Positions 7,248-16,630 are shown, numbered from the stretch's first letter. The stretch: DNA of 16,684 bases from an uncultured Bacteroidota bacterium (GCA_938008665.1 CALLKA010000135.1:1-16684); one strand, 5' to 3'. Notes: generated by a model from the letters alone, not told the origin. A program made the numbers and translations.

Positions 7248-7997
7248 ATGATTAACGGTAAAAAAGTGGTGGTGGTTATGCCTGCATACAATGCAGAAAA
7301 AACATTAGAGCAAACTTATAATGAAATCCCATTTGATATTGTAGATGATGTTATTTTAGTGAACGACGCAAGTAAGGATCATACCGTTATTGAAGCGGAG
7401 CGTTTGGGTATTAAGCATATCATTACCCATACCCAAAATAAAGGGTATGGCGGTAACCAGAAATCATGTTACAATAAAGCACTTGAATTGAATGCAGATA
7501 TCGTAGTCATGTTACACCCCGACTACCAATACACTCCTAAACTTATTTTAGCAATGAGTAGCATCATTGCGAATGACTTATACCCTGTTGTTTTTGGATC
7601 AAGAATTTTAGGAAAAGGTGCATTAAAAGGTGGCATGCCGATGTATAAATTTATTGCCAATCGTATATTGACGTTGACGCAAAATATTTTAATGAACCAG
7701 AAGCTAAGCGAGTATCATACAGGCTATCGTTCATTTAGCAAAGAAGTTTTATTAAAGGTGAATTACGAAGCAAATAACGATGATTTTGTATTTGACAATG
7801 AAATGATTGCACAAATTTTTGATGCGGGATTTGAAATTGGCGAAGTTACCTGCCCTACCAAATATTTTGACGATGCGTCCTCCATTAATCTGAAACGCAG
7901 TATTCAATATGGCATTGGTGTACTTGGTGTTTCCTTTGGCTATTTTTTCAAGCAATTAGGTTTATATAATTCCCCAATCTACAAACACAAGCACTAG
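7248..7997 (+). CDS. GT2 family glycosyltransferase, polyprenyl-phosphate sugar synthase type
   Basis: A 249-residue GT-A-fold glycosyltransferase of family 2, close to the dolichol-phosphate mannose synthase-like group that moves a sugar from a nucleotide donor to a polyprenyl phosphate at the inner face of the membrane. Seen directly: the N-terminal strand VVVVMPAYNAEKTL (7-20), VNDASKDHT (38-46) with the nucleotide-contacting Asp, NKGYGGNQK (64-72), and MLHPDYQY (88-95) at the DxD site. FDNEMIAQ follows further on. The only hydrophobic segment is a weak one near the C-terminus, so the enzyme is probably peripheral to the membrane. It has its own promoter and terminator-separated upstream neighbour, and converges on a GT39-type enzyme with only 12 bases between stops. 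GT39 enzymes use the kind of lipid-linked sugar this protein would make, so a functional link is plausible though not shown. Confidence 0.85.
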   Translation: MINGKKVVVVMPAYNAEKTLEQTYNEIPFDIVDDVILVNDASKDHTVIEAERLGIKHIITHTQNKGYGGNQKSCYNKALELNADIVVMLHPDYQYTPKLILAMSSIIANDLYPVVFGSRILGKGALKGGMPMYKFIANRILTLTQNILMNQKLSEYHTGYRSFSKEVLLKVNYEANNDDFVFDNEMIAQIFDAGFEIGEVTCPTKYFDDASSINLKRSIQYGIGVLGVSFGYFFKQLGLYNSPIYKHKH

Positions 7998-8009
7998 TTT
8001 TCTACCTAA

Positions 8010-9704
8010 TTACTTTGGAAGGCGTTTGTAAAAGGCAAACCCATTTTTTTCGTATAGTTGATTCAATTCAGGAAGGGTATCTAACATTTGCTTATTTTGA
8101 ATCTTAATTGAAAAATAAGCTGGCTTATCTATTTGACCATATAATACCCACTGATTAAAATTAATTTCCTTTTGCTTTGTGGTTAGTGTATCTGGCTGCA
8201 AACTTCCGCCCGCCAATACACTGTCAATTTTAATTCTTTGCGCCCCATTATACGCCTGTTTTTTGGAATAAAAATATTGCGCATAACTTCGATAGCCCAT
8301 TGTTTCAACATAACAGTCCTCTCCTTGTCTTTTTTCAAAAAATTCAATATTAGCGCGCTGGCTAATAGCTTCAATTTTTGGCACAATAATGATTGAAGTA
8401 TACCAACAACTTACCGTCACACTTATAAAAAGCAAACTTGTTTTTAAATTATTTTGCTTACTAATTAAGTAAAACAAAACACCTATTAATAAAACAATCC
8501 CTCCGATACCATCGATCCAATGCCATTGTACCTCCGCTTGTAAGTTGGCGCGCGCAAATGGATCCTCTAGTAAATGAACCCAAGCTGCTTTATTGATTAG
8601 TGCAAATGGTATTGTAATTAAAATCAAGGATAATAAAATACCAATAACACCTATTAATAATTTGAATACAAGATGCATGCGCCTTACTTTGTTGTTGAAA
8701 ATGTCATATAAATACATACTTGCAATCGCAGTTAAAGGAAACCAGCAAAGTGAGGAATAGTGAACAATTTTTGTTTTTACTATTGAAAATAGCAATAAGG
8801 TAACCCAAAATAAAACCACCATCCATTGCTTGAATATTTTTTGTTCCTTTCGTTCAACTTGAACAAACATCCCTTTCATAAAAAATACAGATGCGGGAAA
8901 ACAGCCCAATAACAAAACCCACCAATGGTAAAAAAACGGCTCACCGTGATCTGCATCACTGGTGCTAAAAATGGCTATTTGTCGCTGCAAAAATTCAATT
9001 AAAAAACTGGGACCATTTTGAATTAAATCAACACCAAACCATCCAAAGCACACCATCAATGTGGTTGCAAATACAATTATGAACTCTTTGCCATTTATAA
9101 AAAAGCGAAAACGATGCAATACTACGATTACTAGATAGGTTAATAGCGCAATCAAAATTGCCACGGGCCCTTTTGTTAATACCGCCAACCCTAAAAATAA
9201 ACCAGTTAAAGCAGCCTGCTTAAGGCGATGCACTTGAATGCTAGTTGTTAAGGAATAGAAATGATAGATCGCTAGGAAAATAAATAAATTAAACCAAGGA
9301 TCTATAATACCACTTTTGAAATACAAAAAAGTAACAAAAGTACCCAAATAAACCATCACCCAGATGCGCGCAAAATGTTCATTGAAAATTTGCTTCCCTA
9401 TTCTAAATAAAACTACTAATGTTATAATTCCGCAAATGGCATTGGGAAAACGCGCACTAAATTCATTAACACCAAAAACTTTCATGCTCAAAACCTGCAT
9501 CCAGAAAAAAAGTGGCGGCTTTTCCGTAAAACGAGTGAAATTAATTTGAACCGCAAAATAATTTCCAGAAGCAATCATCTCTCTTGCACTTTCCGCAAAA
9601 TTAATTTCATCCCAATCAAACAAATGCACATTCCCTAAAAATGGAATAAATAACATGGCAGCGACCAATGCAATGGTAAATTCGTTTTTAAGAATTTGCT
9701 TCAT
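8010..9704 (-). CDS. ArnT/GT39-like polytopic membrane glycosyltransferase
   Basis: A 564-residue integral membrane protein with about a dozen hydrophobic segments over the first 450 residues, then a soluble C-terminal domain (about 450-564) expected in the periplasm. The first outer loop carries HLFDWDEINFAESA (27-40), with the conserved acidic pair D32-E33, and RFTEKPPLFFWMQ (58-70), the signature of the PMT/ArnT superfamily. These enzymes transfer a sugar from a polyprenyl-phosphate donor to lipid A, protein or another envelope acceptor. The gene starts 16 bases after the stop of the upstream esterase gene, so the two are probably co-transcribed. Donor and acceptor are unknown; lipid A modification and surface glycan building are both possible. 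Confidence 0.83.
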   Translation of the reverse strand: MKQILKNEFTIALVAAMLFIPFLGNVHLFDWDEINFAESAREMIASGNYFAVQINFTRFTEKPPLFFWMQVLSMKVFGVNEFSARFPNAICGIITLVVLFRIGKQIFNEHFARIWVMVYLGTFVTFLYFKSGIIDPWFNLFIFLAIYHFYSLTTSIQVHRLKQAALTGLFLGLAVLTKGPVAILIALLTYLVIVVLHRFRFFINGKEFIIVFATTLMVCFGWFGVDLIQNGPSFLIEFLQRQIAIFSTSDADHGEPFFYHWWVLLLGCFPASVFFMKGMFVQVERKEQKIFKQWMVVLFWVTLLLFSIVKTKIVHYSSLCWFPLTAIASMYLYDIFNNKVRRMHLVFKLLIGVIGILLSLILITIPFALINKAAWVHLLEDPFARANLQAEVQWHWIDGIGGIVLLIGVLFYLISKQNNLKTSLLFISVTVSCWYTSIIIVPKIEAISQRANIEFFEKRQGEDCYVETMGYRSYAQYFYSKKQAYNGAQRIKIDSVLAGGSLQPDTLTTKQKEINFNQWVLYGQIDKPAYFSIKIQNKQMLDTLPELNQLYEKNGFAFYKRLPK

Positions 9705-9720
9705 AAGATAATCTTATTAA

Positions 9721-12174
9721 TTATTGTTGTTCCATTTCGTTTGCACTTATCTTCCATTCGTTGTCAAAAAAACCAGCCATTTTAATAGCATTTGCTCCTG
9801 CATGTAGCATATCTAAGCTAAATATCATAAAATCAGGATACCCACTAGCACCTGCAAAATATTGATTCGCAAAAGCAGCATGCATCCCTTGTATACCGCT
9901 TCCTGTTACCACGGCAACAGAAGCTACAGGGGAACCAGAAATAGGCCAAATAAAATAAGCCCCCAAGTCATTGCCGGCCCATATTTTATCTCCAACAATA
10001 ACTTTGTTTCTTGAAACTTGAATCGGACAATCATTCAACAAAATGTCCCAAGCTGCATTCGTATTTTTATTACCGTATAGAATAACACCCCTATCTTGGT
10101 ATTTATTTTTTTTATACTCCAAATCTGGAATAATATCTACCGACCCATTTCCACGGTAATACCATGTTTCCGCATCGTATTTGGCTTTATTTAAGCTCCA
10201 TTCATTTTCTTGTGTTGACCCAACAGTCCCATATACAAATAGCATATTGTTGCGAAATCCATCTTTAAATGTACCATACCTATGTGGCCCCTTATCATGA
10301 AAACCTGGCATCTTGCTAAGGACCCACTGATCATTCTTTAATTCAAGTATAATACTATCAGATGCCGATTGTGTTTTGTATAAAATAGGCGCATTACCAT
10401 CAAGTAAAATATTAATTGAGGTATTGTTATCAAATTGAGAAAGATCAAATTTAATTATTTTACAATTTTTTGTGGTGCCCTTTATTTGCTTTGCAATTTT
10501 ATCACGATTTAATTGAATATTGCTGTATTGTAAAGGGTGAATTTGTTGTATCAAAGAAACCCAACGATACTCGGATGAAATACCAGGACTAGAAGTAGTA
10601 AAATCAATCTGATTTACAGCACTGTCTTTTAATCTGGTATGCCATTTAAAATAATCAAATAGCGGATTCCAATCCACACTTTCGTTACTAAACCAATGTG
10701 ATCCAAAGGGATATTCATAATAACTAAAATCTGGATGAAATTGTGCTAATACTTTTTTCATTTGGCGTGCATAATCGACCGGCACCACTTCGTCTGAACT
10801 ACCGTGATATAGATAAACACCAAAAGGTTTATAATTATTTGCCAACTTAATTACATCACTTTGATTGCCCGAGCGTAGTAATAGTTGTTCAATTGGATGT
10901 TTACTATTTTCTGGAATTACACCGTCCGCAGAACCATATGATTTTAGTGTTGGATATCCTGCGCTTGGCGCAATAGCTGCCCAATTTCCTGGATAGGTTG
11001 CTCCTAAAAACCAAGTTCCATGCCCACCCATGGAATGACCCGTCAAATATATACGCTGCGGATCAGGATTGAATTTTTGTTTTGCAATGGATAACACTTC
11101 TAATGCGTCGATTCGACCCCAATCCTCCCAATTAAATCCACGAGGTCGACGATTGGTTGCCGCCACCAATGTACCCCAATCTTTAGATCGATAAGCTTTT
11201 GCCTGACCAATTGCTTCAACACCTGCACCATGAACAGATAAAAATAAAGCTGCATTATTTTTAGTGCCATTCAGCTGAGGGGTTACCGCATAATACTGTA
11301 AACTACCATCTATATGACTTATAAATGTAGTACTATAATGTGCAGTTGAATCGACCGAAACTAAAAGGACTTTATTTTCATCAATTGTTTTTTGATGATC
11401 AAGTAATGTTAATTGACAATCATAATTGCCTGTTTGTTTAACCCCACTTGCATCAAACGAAAAAGTAATTTTACGACTTGATAATGCAGGAATGGATGGA
11501 ATATTCGTTTGCATTGATTTTCCGGCGACTACAGATTTTAATTCAAGCTGACTCAGATTTTTTGAACTTGAATTCACAATCACAACACTTCCTTGTAAAA
11601 TTCCATTTTGTAAATTCAATACAATATTAGGAACTGTGGCATCATCAGTGAAAATACTTATCGGCTTTATAGGAAAAATAATTGAAGCTGTCGTTTGAAA
11701 ATATTTTCTAATATAAAATTCATTTTCCCCTTTTTTAAGACTTATTGGAATATATAACCAGCCTGAACTATAAGGATCCCCTGCATGCAGCACGCCATTA
11801 ACATAAACGGAGCTATTCCCTTTTATATGTAATAATACATTTTTGGATTCTGATGCATTATAGGTAAGATAAAGATACCCACCCACACCAAAACCCCTGG
11901 ATTCAAATATATGATTGCTATTTGCATTAATTTGTCGCCAACTTTTTGAAGATTGATTTGTTCCTGTCCAAAATATATTACCTAAACTTGGCTTTTCTAA
12001 AGTTTGATTATACAGCTGGAAGGCCAAGCTATCTGTATAAATAGCTTCTCTGCCATAATGATGTATGCCTGGTATAAATAACCCTTGCGTAAAATGAAAA
12101 GTTTCTTGGCTATTAACCAATTGACTATTAAAGGTCAACAAAATGAACAAAAGCCATTTTAACTGCTTAATCAT
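9721..12174 (-). CDS. Large secreted alpha/beta-hydrolase esterase (prolyl oligopeptidase-like)
   Basis: An 817-residue exported protein with signal peptide (residues 1-22, cleavage near VNS|QE). The N-terminus (about 75-180) is a beta-sandwich (SVYVNGVLHAGDPYSSGW, 122-139), followed by an Ig-like domain (about 183-275). The alpha/beta-hydrolase core (about 305-515) has the nucleophile elbow GHSMGGHGTW (379-388; Ser381), an acid in HGSSDEVVP (457-465; Asp461) and His493 in GSHW, a complete Ser-Asp-His triad. The remaining 290 residues are a beta-rich C-terminal domain of unknown role (KGPHRYGTFKDGF is conserved-looking). Relatives are annotated as peptidases, but this architecture fits a carbohydrate esterase at least as well. 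It is first in an operon with the GT39-like gene. No frameshift or missing catalytic residue is seen. Confidence 0.82.
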   Translation of the reverse strand: MIKQLKWLLFILLTFNSQLVNSQETFHFTQGLFIPGIHHYGREAIYTDSLAFQLYNQTLEKPSLGNIFWTGTNQSSKSWRQINANSNHIFESRGFGVGGYLYLTYNASESKNVLLHIKGNSSVYVNGVLHAGDPYSSGWLYIPISLKKGENEFYIRKYFQTTASIIFPIKPISIFTDDATVPNIVLNLQNGILQGSVVIVNSSSKNLSQLELKSVVAGKSMQTNIPSIPALSSRKITFSFDASGVKQTGNYDCQLTLLDHQKTIDENKVLLVSVDSTAHYSTTFISHIDGSLQYYAVTPQLNGTKNNAALFLSVHGAGVEAIGQAKAYRSKDWGTLVAATNRRPRGFNWEDWGRIDALEVLSIAKQKFNPDPQRIYLTGHSMGGHGTWFLGATYPGNWAAIAPSAGYPTLKSYGSADGVIPENSKHPIEQLLLRSGNQSDVIKLANNYKPFGVYLYHGSSDEVVPVDYARQMKKVLAQFHPDFSYYEYPFGSHWFSNESVDWNPLFDYFKWHTRLKDSAVNQIDFTTSSPGISSEYRWVSLIQQIHPLQYSNIQLNRDKIAKQIKGTTKNCKIIKFDLSQFDNNTSINILLDGNAPILYKTQSASDSIILELKNDQWVLSKMPGFHDKGPHRYGTFKDGFRNNMLFVYGTVGSTQENEWSLNKAKYDAETWYYRGNGSVDIIPDLEYKKNKYQDRGVILYGNKNTNAAWDILLNDCPIQVSRNKVIVGDKIWAGNDLGAYFIWPISGSPVASVAVVTGSGIQGMHAAFANQYFAGASGYPDFMIFSLDMLHAGANAIKMAGFFDNEWKISANEMEQQ

Positions 12175-12218
12175 ATTAGATAAGTTTTAAAAACAAAAAT
12201 CAATAGTCAAATCTAATG

Positions 12219-12226
12219 CAAAATTA
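12219..12226 (-). promoter_or_regulatory. -7 promoter element for the esterase-GT39 operon
   Basis: The minus strand reads TAATTTTG, an exact TAnnTTTG match. It lies about 45 bases before the esterase start codon, giving a leader of about 38 bases, similar to that of the GT2 gene. A TTTG -33 element at the usual spacing is not clear. The stretch from here to the tmRNA terminator (12227-12380) shows no other recognisable feature. Confidence 0.45.
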
Positions 12227-12380
12227 TGAGCTACTGTTAAGGAATTACGAATCTATAAATGAACTATTTTGAACTTATAAAACTGATTTTATTTAGTTAA
12301 GCAATTTATTAAACACCCCATAGTGATCAATTTTGAAAGGATTTGCTGACTTGAATTTGATGGTTATGTGTTGTGCACTT

Positions 12381-12413
12381 GAAAAGAAAAAGCGCCCCGA
12401 TAAATCGGGGCGC
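12381..12413 (-). terminator. Intrinsic terminator of tmRNA
   Basis: Two exact 10-base arms, GCGCCCCGAT (12392-12401) and ATCGGGGCGC (12404-12413), meet at a 2-base centre, for an effective TAAA loop. On the minus strand the stem is followed by CTTTTTCTTTTC. The G-C-rich stem and U-rich tail are a textbook rho-independent terminator. It lies 21 bases downstream of the tmRNA 3' end. Confidence 0.93.
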
Positions 12414-12433
12414 CTAACCAATTTGTTCTAATG

Positions 12434-12803
12434 TGGAGTCGAGGGGAGTCGAACCCCTGTCCAAACAATGTTACCATTGATCTTCTACATGCTTATTGTT
12501 TTATTACTTGTCGGTAAATAACAGGAAAAACACAAACCAATTATTCACTTAGCTGGATGGTACTTAAATAAAAGGCACAGCCTACTTTTATCGCATCCCG
12601 TTTTGTTTTGATTGGGCTGAGGAGCGGGTAACGGGCCTACCTTCTCGCTCGACCATAATGGAAGTTAATTCACTGAATTAAGCAGCCATGGCGTAATTTG
12701 CTTCGCCGTTTGATTGTTTGATATTCAGATTAAAGTGCTAATTATCCAACGCACTGCATGCTTACCCCAACCGCTACGATTGCTGTCAAAACCATACGAC
12801 CCC
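12434..12803 (-). ncRNA. ssrA: tmRNA (transfer-messenger RNA)
   Basis: A 370-base tmRNA read on the minus strand. The 5' end GGGGTCG (12803-12797) pairs with CGACTCC (12441-12435) to form the 7-pair acceptor stem with one G-U pair, followed by discriminator A at 12434. Directly next to it is a perfect T arm: AGGGG, loop TTCGACT, CCCCT (12458-12442). The 5' part holds GGTTTTGACAGC, the conserved tmRNA D-arm region. The internal tag frame is at 12707-12678. The bases after the discriminator are CAT, so the 3' CCA is not encoded and must be added by tRNA nucleotidyltransferase. With SmpB it rescues ribosomes stalled on broken mRNAs and marks the product for proteolysis. It stands alone between rseP and the esterase gene. 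Confidence 0.96.
12678..12707 (-). other. ssrA: tmRNA proteolysis-tag reading frame, GEANYAMAA
   Basis: Inside ssrA the minus strand reads GGC GAA GCA AAT TAC GCC ATG GCT GCT TAA, giving the tag GEANYAMAA and a stop. This matches the Bacteroidota pattern of tags beginning GE and ending YAMAA or YALAA, whose hydrophobic tail is recognised by ClpXP-type proteases. The resume codon is inferred to be GGC by analogy with other members of the phylum. A frame two codons longer (Ser-Asn first) cannot be excluded from sequence. Confidence 0.88.
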
Positions 12804-12858
12804 ATTTCACTATTAAATATGCAAATGATTATTTAAAGTGAACCTACAAAATTACCGC

Positions 12859-14208
12859 TTATTTAAACAATCTCCAAAAGTCCAAGCCTAATGCATAAAA
12901 CATAAGCCCAAACATGAGCACCATCCCTACTATTTGTGCATATTCCATGAATTTATCACTTGGTTTACGACCAGTAATCATTTCAAAAAGTATAAATAGC
13001 GCATGCCCTCCATCCAATGCAGGAATAGGAAGTACGTTCATAAAAGCTAAGATGATTGAAAAAATAGCAGTCAAAGTCCAAAACCTTTCCCAATCCCAAC
13101 TGGAAGGAAATGTATTTCCAATACTTATTAAGCTACCCAAGGAATCATTCGGGTTTACCTTACCTGTGAAAATTTGCTTGATACCTTGTACATAATTATC
13201 TAAGGTGGTAAAACATCTGCGAACCCCTTCAGGAAATGCATCAATAAAGCCAAATTCTTTATGGACGGTTGTAAATAAAGCATAAGGAAGTTTTACAAAT
13301 AAACCTATTTGACCTGTACCATTAATTAATGTTTTGACAGCAAGGGTATCCGCCCCTCTTTTCAACTGAACTATGACCAATGAATCTGCGTATTTATTTT
13401 TCACCTCCAAAAATTCATATTGGTATTTAATGGAATTTCCATTCATGGACAATAAGGTATCTCCTTTTTGAAAATTGCCCGATGTTACGACTGAAGTTTT
13501 TCCAACAGAATCAACTATCACTGGTATACGAGGAATTACAAAGGGTGCTGTTTTTTTAAATTTCGCAATGGAAGTTGCTAAATTATTAGGTATTGGCAAA
13601 CTCACCATCGTATCATTTCTTTTAACTTCTAATGTTTTAGGATTAGTTAAAATTAATTTTGCTTCTAATGCGTCAAAATTTTCTAACTCCTTACCGTCAA
13701 TCGAAATAATAATATCCCCTTCTTGAATACCCATTGCTTTTGCATTATCACTAGCGTGAACCCCATAAGTAACATTTTTTGAAGGCAAATAATCCTCCCC
13801 CCAAAACCATGCAATCCCTATAAAAATCACAATCGCTAATATCACATTTACAATAACACCGCCCAACATCACAATTAATCTTTGATAGGCTGGCTTTGAT
13901 CTTAATTCCCAAGACTCAGGTTCTTTTTTCATTTGATCCTTGTCCATACTTTCATCAATCATCCCTGAAATTTTCACATACCCGCCAAAAGGTATCCAAC
14001 CAATGCCGTATTCAGTTTCACCTATTTTCTTTTTCCAAAGACTAAATCCTGGATTAAAAAACAAGTAAAATTTTTCTACCCTTGTTTTAAATAAACGCGC
14101 AGGAATAAAATGTCCTAATTCATGCAATACGACCAATATGGAAAATGATAAAATAAATTGCGCTGTTTTCACACCAAACGACACAAAGTCAAATGCTAAA
14201 ATATACAT
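12859..14208 (-). CDS. rseP: RseP-type site-2 zinc metalloprotease
   Basis: A 449-residue inner-membrane intramembrane protease that cuts membrane-embedded regulators and leftover signal peptides. The zinc site HELGH is at 29-33 in the first membrane helix, and the third ligand lies in NVLPIPALDGGH (391-402; Asp399). YGIGWIPFGGYVKI is the conserved membrane-associated loop. Two PDZ domains lie between the catalytic segments, about 145-200 (GIQEGDIIISIDGKE) and about 235-290 (FQKGDTLLSMNG), as in E. coli RseP. Helices at about 110-135, 375-395 and 425-445 complete the fold. The start is 3 bases after the dxr stop, so the two are translated from one message. The substrate, often an anti-sigma factor, is not encoded nearby. 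Confidence 0.95.
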   Translation of the reverse strand: MYILAFDFVSFGVKTAQFILSFSILVVLHELGHFIPARLFKTRVEKFYLFFNPGFSLWKKKIGETEYGIGWIPFGGYVKISGMIDESMDKDQMKKEPESWELRSKPAYQRLIVMLGGVIVNVILAIVIFIGIAWFWGEDYLPSKNVTYGVHASDNAKAMGIQEGDIIISIDGKELENFDALEAKLILTNPKTLEVKRNDTMVSLPIPNNLATSIAKFKKTAPFVIPRIPVIVDSVGKTSVVTSGNFQKGDTLLSMNGNSIKYQYEFLEVKNKYADSLVIVQLKRGADTLAVKTLINGTGQIGLFVKLPYALFTTVHKEFGFIDAFPEGVRRCFTTLDNYVQGIKQIFTGKVNPNDSLGSLISIGNTFPSSWDWERFWTLTAIFSIILAFMNVLPIPALDGGHALFILFEMITGRKPSDKFMEYAQIVGMVLMFGLMFYALGLDFWRLFK

Positions 14209-14211
14209 AGT

Positions 14212-15369
14212 TTATAATTGTATTAAAGAGGCGGCAAAGTTACGAGCTTCCCCATCGGTTTCAAAATAATCGTCTAAGGTAGGATGCGCGATAAAAGTTA
14301 TTTTATTTAAAGTGCGTTCTATTAATTCTGTCATATCCAAAAAGCCAATCCTATTTTTCAAAAATGCATATACGGCAATTTCATTTGCTGCATTTAAAAC
14401 ACAAGGTGCATTTCCACCCCTATTCATTGCATCGGTTGCTAATTGTAAATTTCTAAACGTCTTTACATCGGGTTCATCAAAGGACAATTGATTTGGCTTG
14501 TCAAAAAGATACCTTGGAAATTTATTGGCTAATCGAATGGGATAGGCCATTGCATATTGTATCGGCAATTTCATATCCGGTAATCCCATCTGCGCTTTTA
14601 TACTTCCATCTTCAAATTGTACCATACTATGAATAATACTTTGAGAATGGACCACCACTTTAATTTGATGCGGTTCCAATCCAAACAACCATTTTGCTTC
14701 AATCATCTCCAGCCCTTTATTCATAAGGGTCGCAGAATCAATGGAGATTTTTGCACCCATACTCCAATTGGGATGCTGTAATGCATGATCCCTTTTTACA
14801 TTCACTAAAAAATTAGGTTTCTTACCTAAAAATGGACCGCCACTTGCGGTTAATATAATTTTTTCAATTGGATTGTGCGCTTCACCCACCAAGCATTGAA
14901 ATATAGCAGAGTGTTCGCTATCCACTGGGATAATATTTGCTCTATTTTCCTTCGCCTCCCGCATGACAATATCACCCGCCACCACTAAAGTTTCTTTATT
15001 TGCTAAACCAATGGTTTTACCATTTCTTACTGCAGTTAGTGTGGGTTTTAATCCTGCAAACCCAACAATTCCAGCCATCATAAAATCATAACAATCCATT
15101 CCAGCCACTTGCTCCAAAGCTTCTTCCCCAGCAAAAACTTTAATCGGTTTCCCTTCTAAAGCTTTTTTAACATTCGCGTATTTAGTGATATCACCAATCA
15201 CAACAATATTGGGTACAAATTGTAAAGCTTGTTCAATTAACAAGGCGTCATTTGAGTAGGCTGTTAAAATTTCCGCAATAAATAATTCCGGATGCGCAGA
15301 AATTACTTCCAATGTTTGTTTTCCAATGGAACCTGTAGAACCGTATATCGCAATTTTTTTTTGATGCAT
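14212..15369 (-). CDS. dxr: 1-deoxy-D-xylulose 5-phosphate reductoisomerase
   Basis: A 385-residue cytoplasmic enzyme that converts DXP to 2-C-methyl-D-erythritol 4-phosphate with NADPH and a divalent metal, the first committed step of the MEP route to isoprenoids. The dinucleotide motif YGSTGSIGKQTLEVI is at 9-23, ANKETLVVAGDIV at 123-135, and the metal ligands are Asp150 and Glu152 in PVDSEHSAIFQC and Glu221 in MNKGLEMIEA. The active-site loop HPNWSMGAKISIDSAT (199-214) is intact. Length and motif spacing are normal. It lies in the usual bacterial dxr-rseP order and 42 bases downstream of the GH3-family gene, probably in one transcript. It supplies the isoprenoid chain for polyprenyl carriers and quinones. 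Confidence 0.97.
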   Translation of the reverse strand: MHQKKIAIYGSTGSIGKQTLEVISAHPELFIAEILTAYSNDALLIEQALQFVPNIVVIGDITKYANVKKALEGKPIKVFAGEEALEQVAGMDCYDFMMAGIVGFAGLKPTLTAVRNGKTIGLANKETLVVAGDIVMREAKENRANIIPVDSEHSAIFQCLVGEAHNPIEKIILTASGGPFLGKKPNFLVNVKRDHALQHPNWSMGAKISIDSATLMNKGLEMIEAKWLFGLEPHQIKVVVHSQSIIHSMVQFEDGSIKAQMGLPDMKLPIQYAMAYPIRLANKFPRYLFDKPNQLSFDEPDVKTFRNLQLATDAMNRGGNAPCVLNAANEIAVYAFLKNRIGFLDMTELIERTLNKITFIAHPTLDDYFETDGEARNFAASLIQL

Positions 15370-15411
15370 CCGTTTTGTTTGTAACGATATTAAAAATACA
15401 CTATTATTTAA

Positions 15412-16630
15412 TTAGTGTGAAATATATTGGATTAACTCATCTGCAATGACGCGGTCATTACTTAATCTTGGTACTTTATTTTGTCCGCCCAGCTTTCCCT
15501 TAGAACGCATGTAATCAATAAATGCATTCTTTTGCAATACCGAAATACGCAAAGGTGCTAAAATTTTTCCATCAATTAAATCCTGGTAATATACATTTTG
15601 CAGGCACATATTTTCATTTAATTGCTGCGCAAATAAATTCAGATCCGAAGGCGCTTTTTCAAATTCAATAAACCATTCATGGTAACTTTGACCCTGCCCT
15701 TGTTGAATATACGGCGCCACTGTAAACTCTACAACACTTGCTTGCATAGCGTTTGCAACTTTCAACATTGCTTTTTCCACTTCCTCACCTATCACATGCT
15801 CCCCAAAGGCAGAAATAAAATGTTTCACTCTGCCCGCAACAATAATACGGTAAGGTGCAGTGCTTACAAATTTTACAATATCGCCAATACTATAGCCCCA
15901 CAAGCCAGCATTACTATTAATAATTAAAGCATATTGTTCCCCTAATTTCACTTCCCCTAAACTTAAACGCGTTGGGTTTTCGAGGTGAACTTCGGCGATA
16001 GGAATAAATTCATAAAAGATGCCGCTATTGGTATTGAGTAATAGTCCTGGTTCGTTTCGATCATCCTGGAAAGCAAAAAATCCTTCGCTGGCCGGGAATA
16101 ATTCAATGGTATCAATATTTTTTCCAATAGTTTCCCAAAGTTTCGCCTTATAAGGTTCAAAATTAACACCCCCTTGCACCAACACTTGTAAATTTGGGAA
16201 GGAAGCAATCACAGGTTTCCCCGTTCTTTCCACGATGCGATCAAAATACATTTGCATCCAAGGAGGAATACCGCCAATCAAGGTCAGGTCCTTCCCTAAA
16301 GTTTCATCTACAATTTTATCCAACTTGGTTTCCCATTCTTCAATACAGTTGGTTTCAAAACTAGGAAGCTGGTTGCCTCTTAAATATTGCGGTATATGAT
16401 GATTCACAATGCCACTTAAACGACCGGTTGGAATACCTCCCACACGTTCAAGTTCAGGCGATCCGCTTAAAAATATCATCTTACCCCCAGCAAAATTTGT
16501 ATTGCCTGAGCCAGACATATAAGTAAGTATTGCATTTCGAGCACCTGATATATGATTACTGATGGATTCCTTAGAAATGGGGATGTATTTTATTCCGCTG
16601 GTGGTGCCGCTTGTTTTGGCTAAATACAAA
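15412..16630 (-). CDS. GH3-family adenylating enzyme, 5' end missing
   Basis: A partial protein (about 406 genuine residues) of the GH3 auxin-responsive family, adenylate-forming enzymes that in plants join amino acids to acyl acids such as jasmonate or auxin. The bacterial role is not established. The ATP phosphate-binding motif AKTSGTTSG comes right at the broken end. Further on are LFPASEGFFAFQDD, with the family SEG motif, and LWGYSIGDIVKFVS followed by IIVAGR, for nucleotide binding. The C-terminal domain is complete to the stop. Roughly the first 90 residues of a usual bacterial member are missing. The apparent start GTG and the residues MCSSD come from the sequencing adapter and are not part of the gene. 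It is upstream of dxr in the same direction. Confidence 0.92.

Noticed and set aside
12392..12413. G-C-rich palindrome as a repeat element or attachment site
   Set aside because: The position just after tmRNA and the U-rich tail on the minus strand explain it fully as a terminator.
12434..12470. tRNA-like 3' half with a TTCGACT loop on the minus strand
   Set aside because: It has no matching anticodon arm nearby; its acceptor strand pairs with bases 360 positions away and a tag frame lies between, so it is the tRNA-like end of tmRNA.
12914..13195. Open frame of 93 codons opposite rseP
   Set aside because: It is a shadow of rseP, whose HELGH and LDGGH motifs and normal length leave no doubt about the coding strand.
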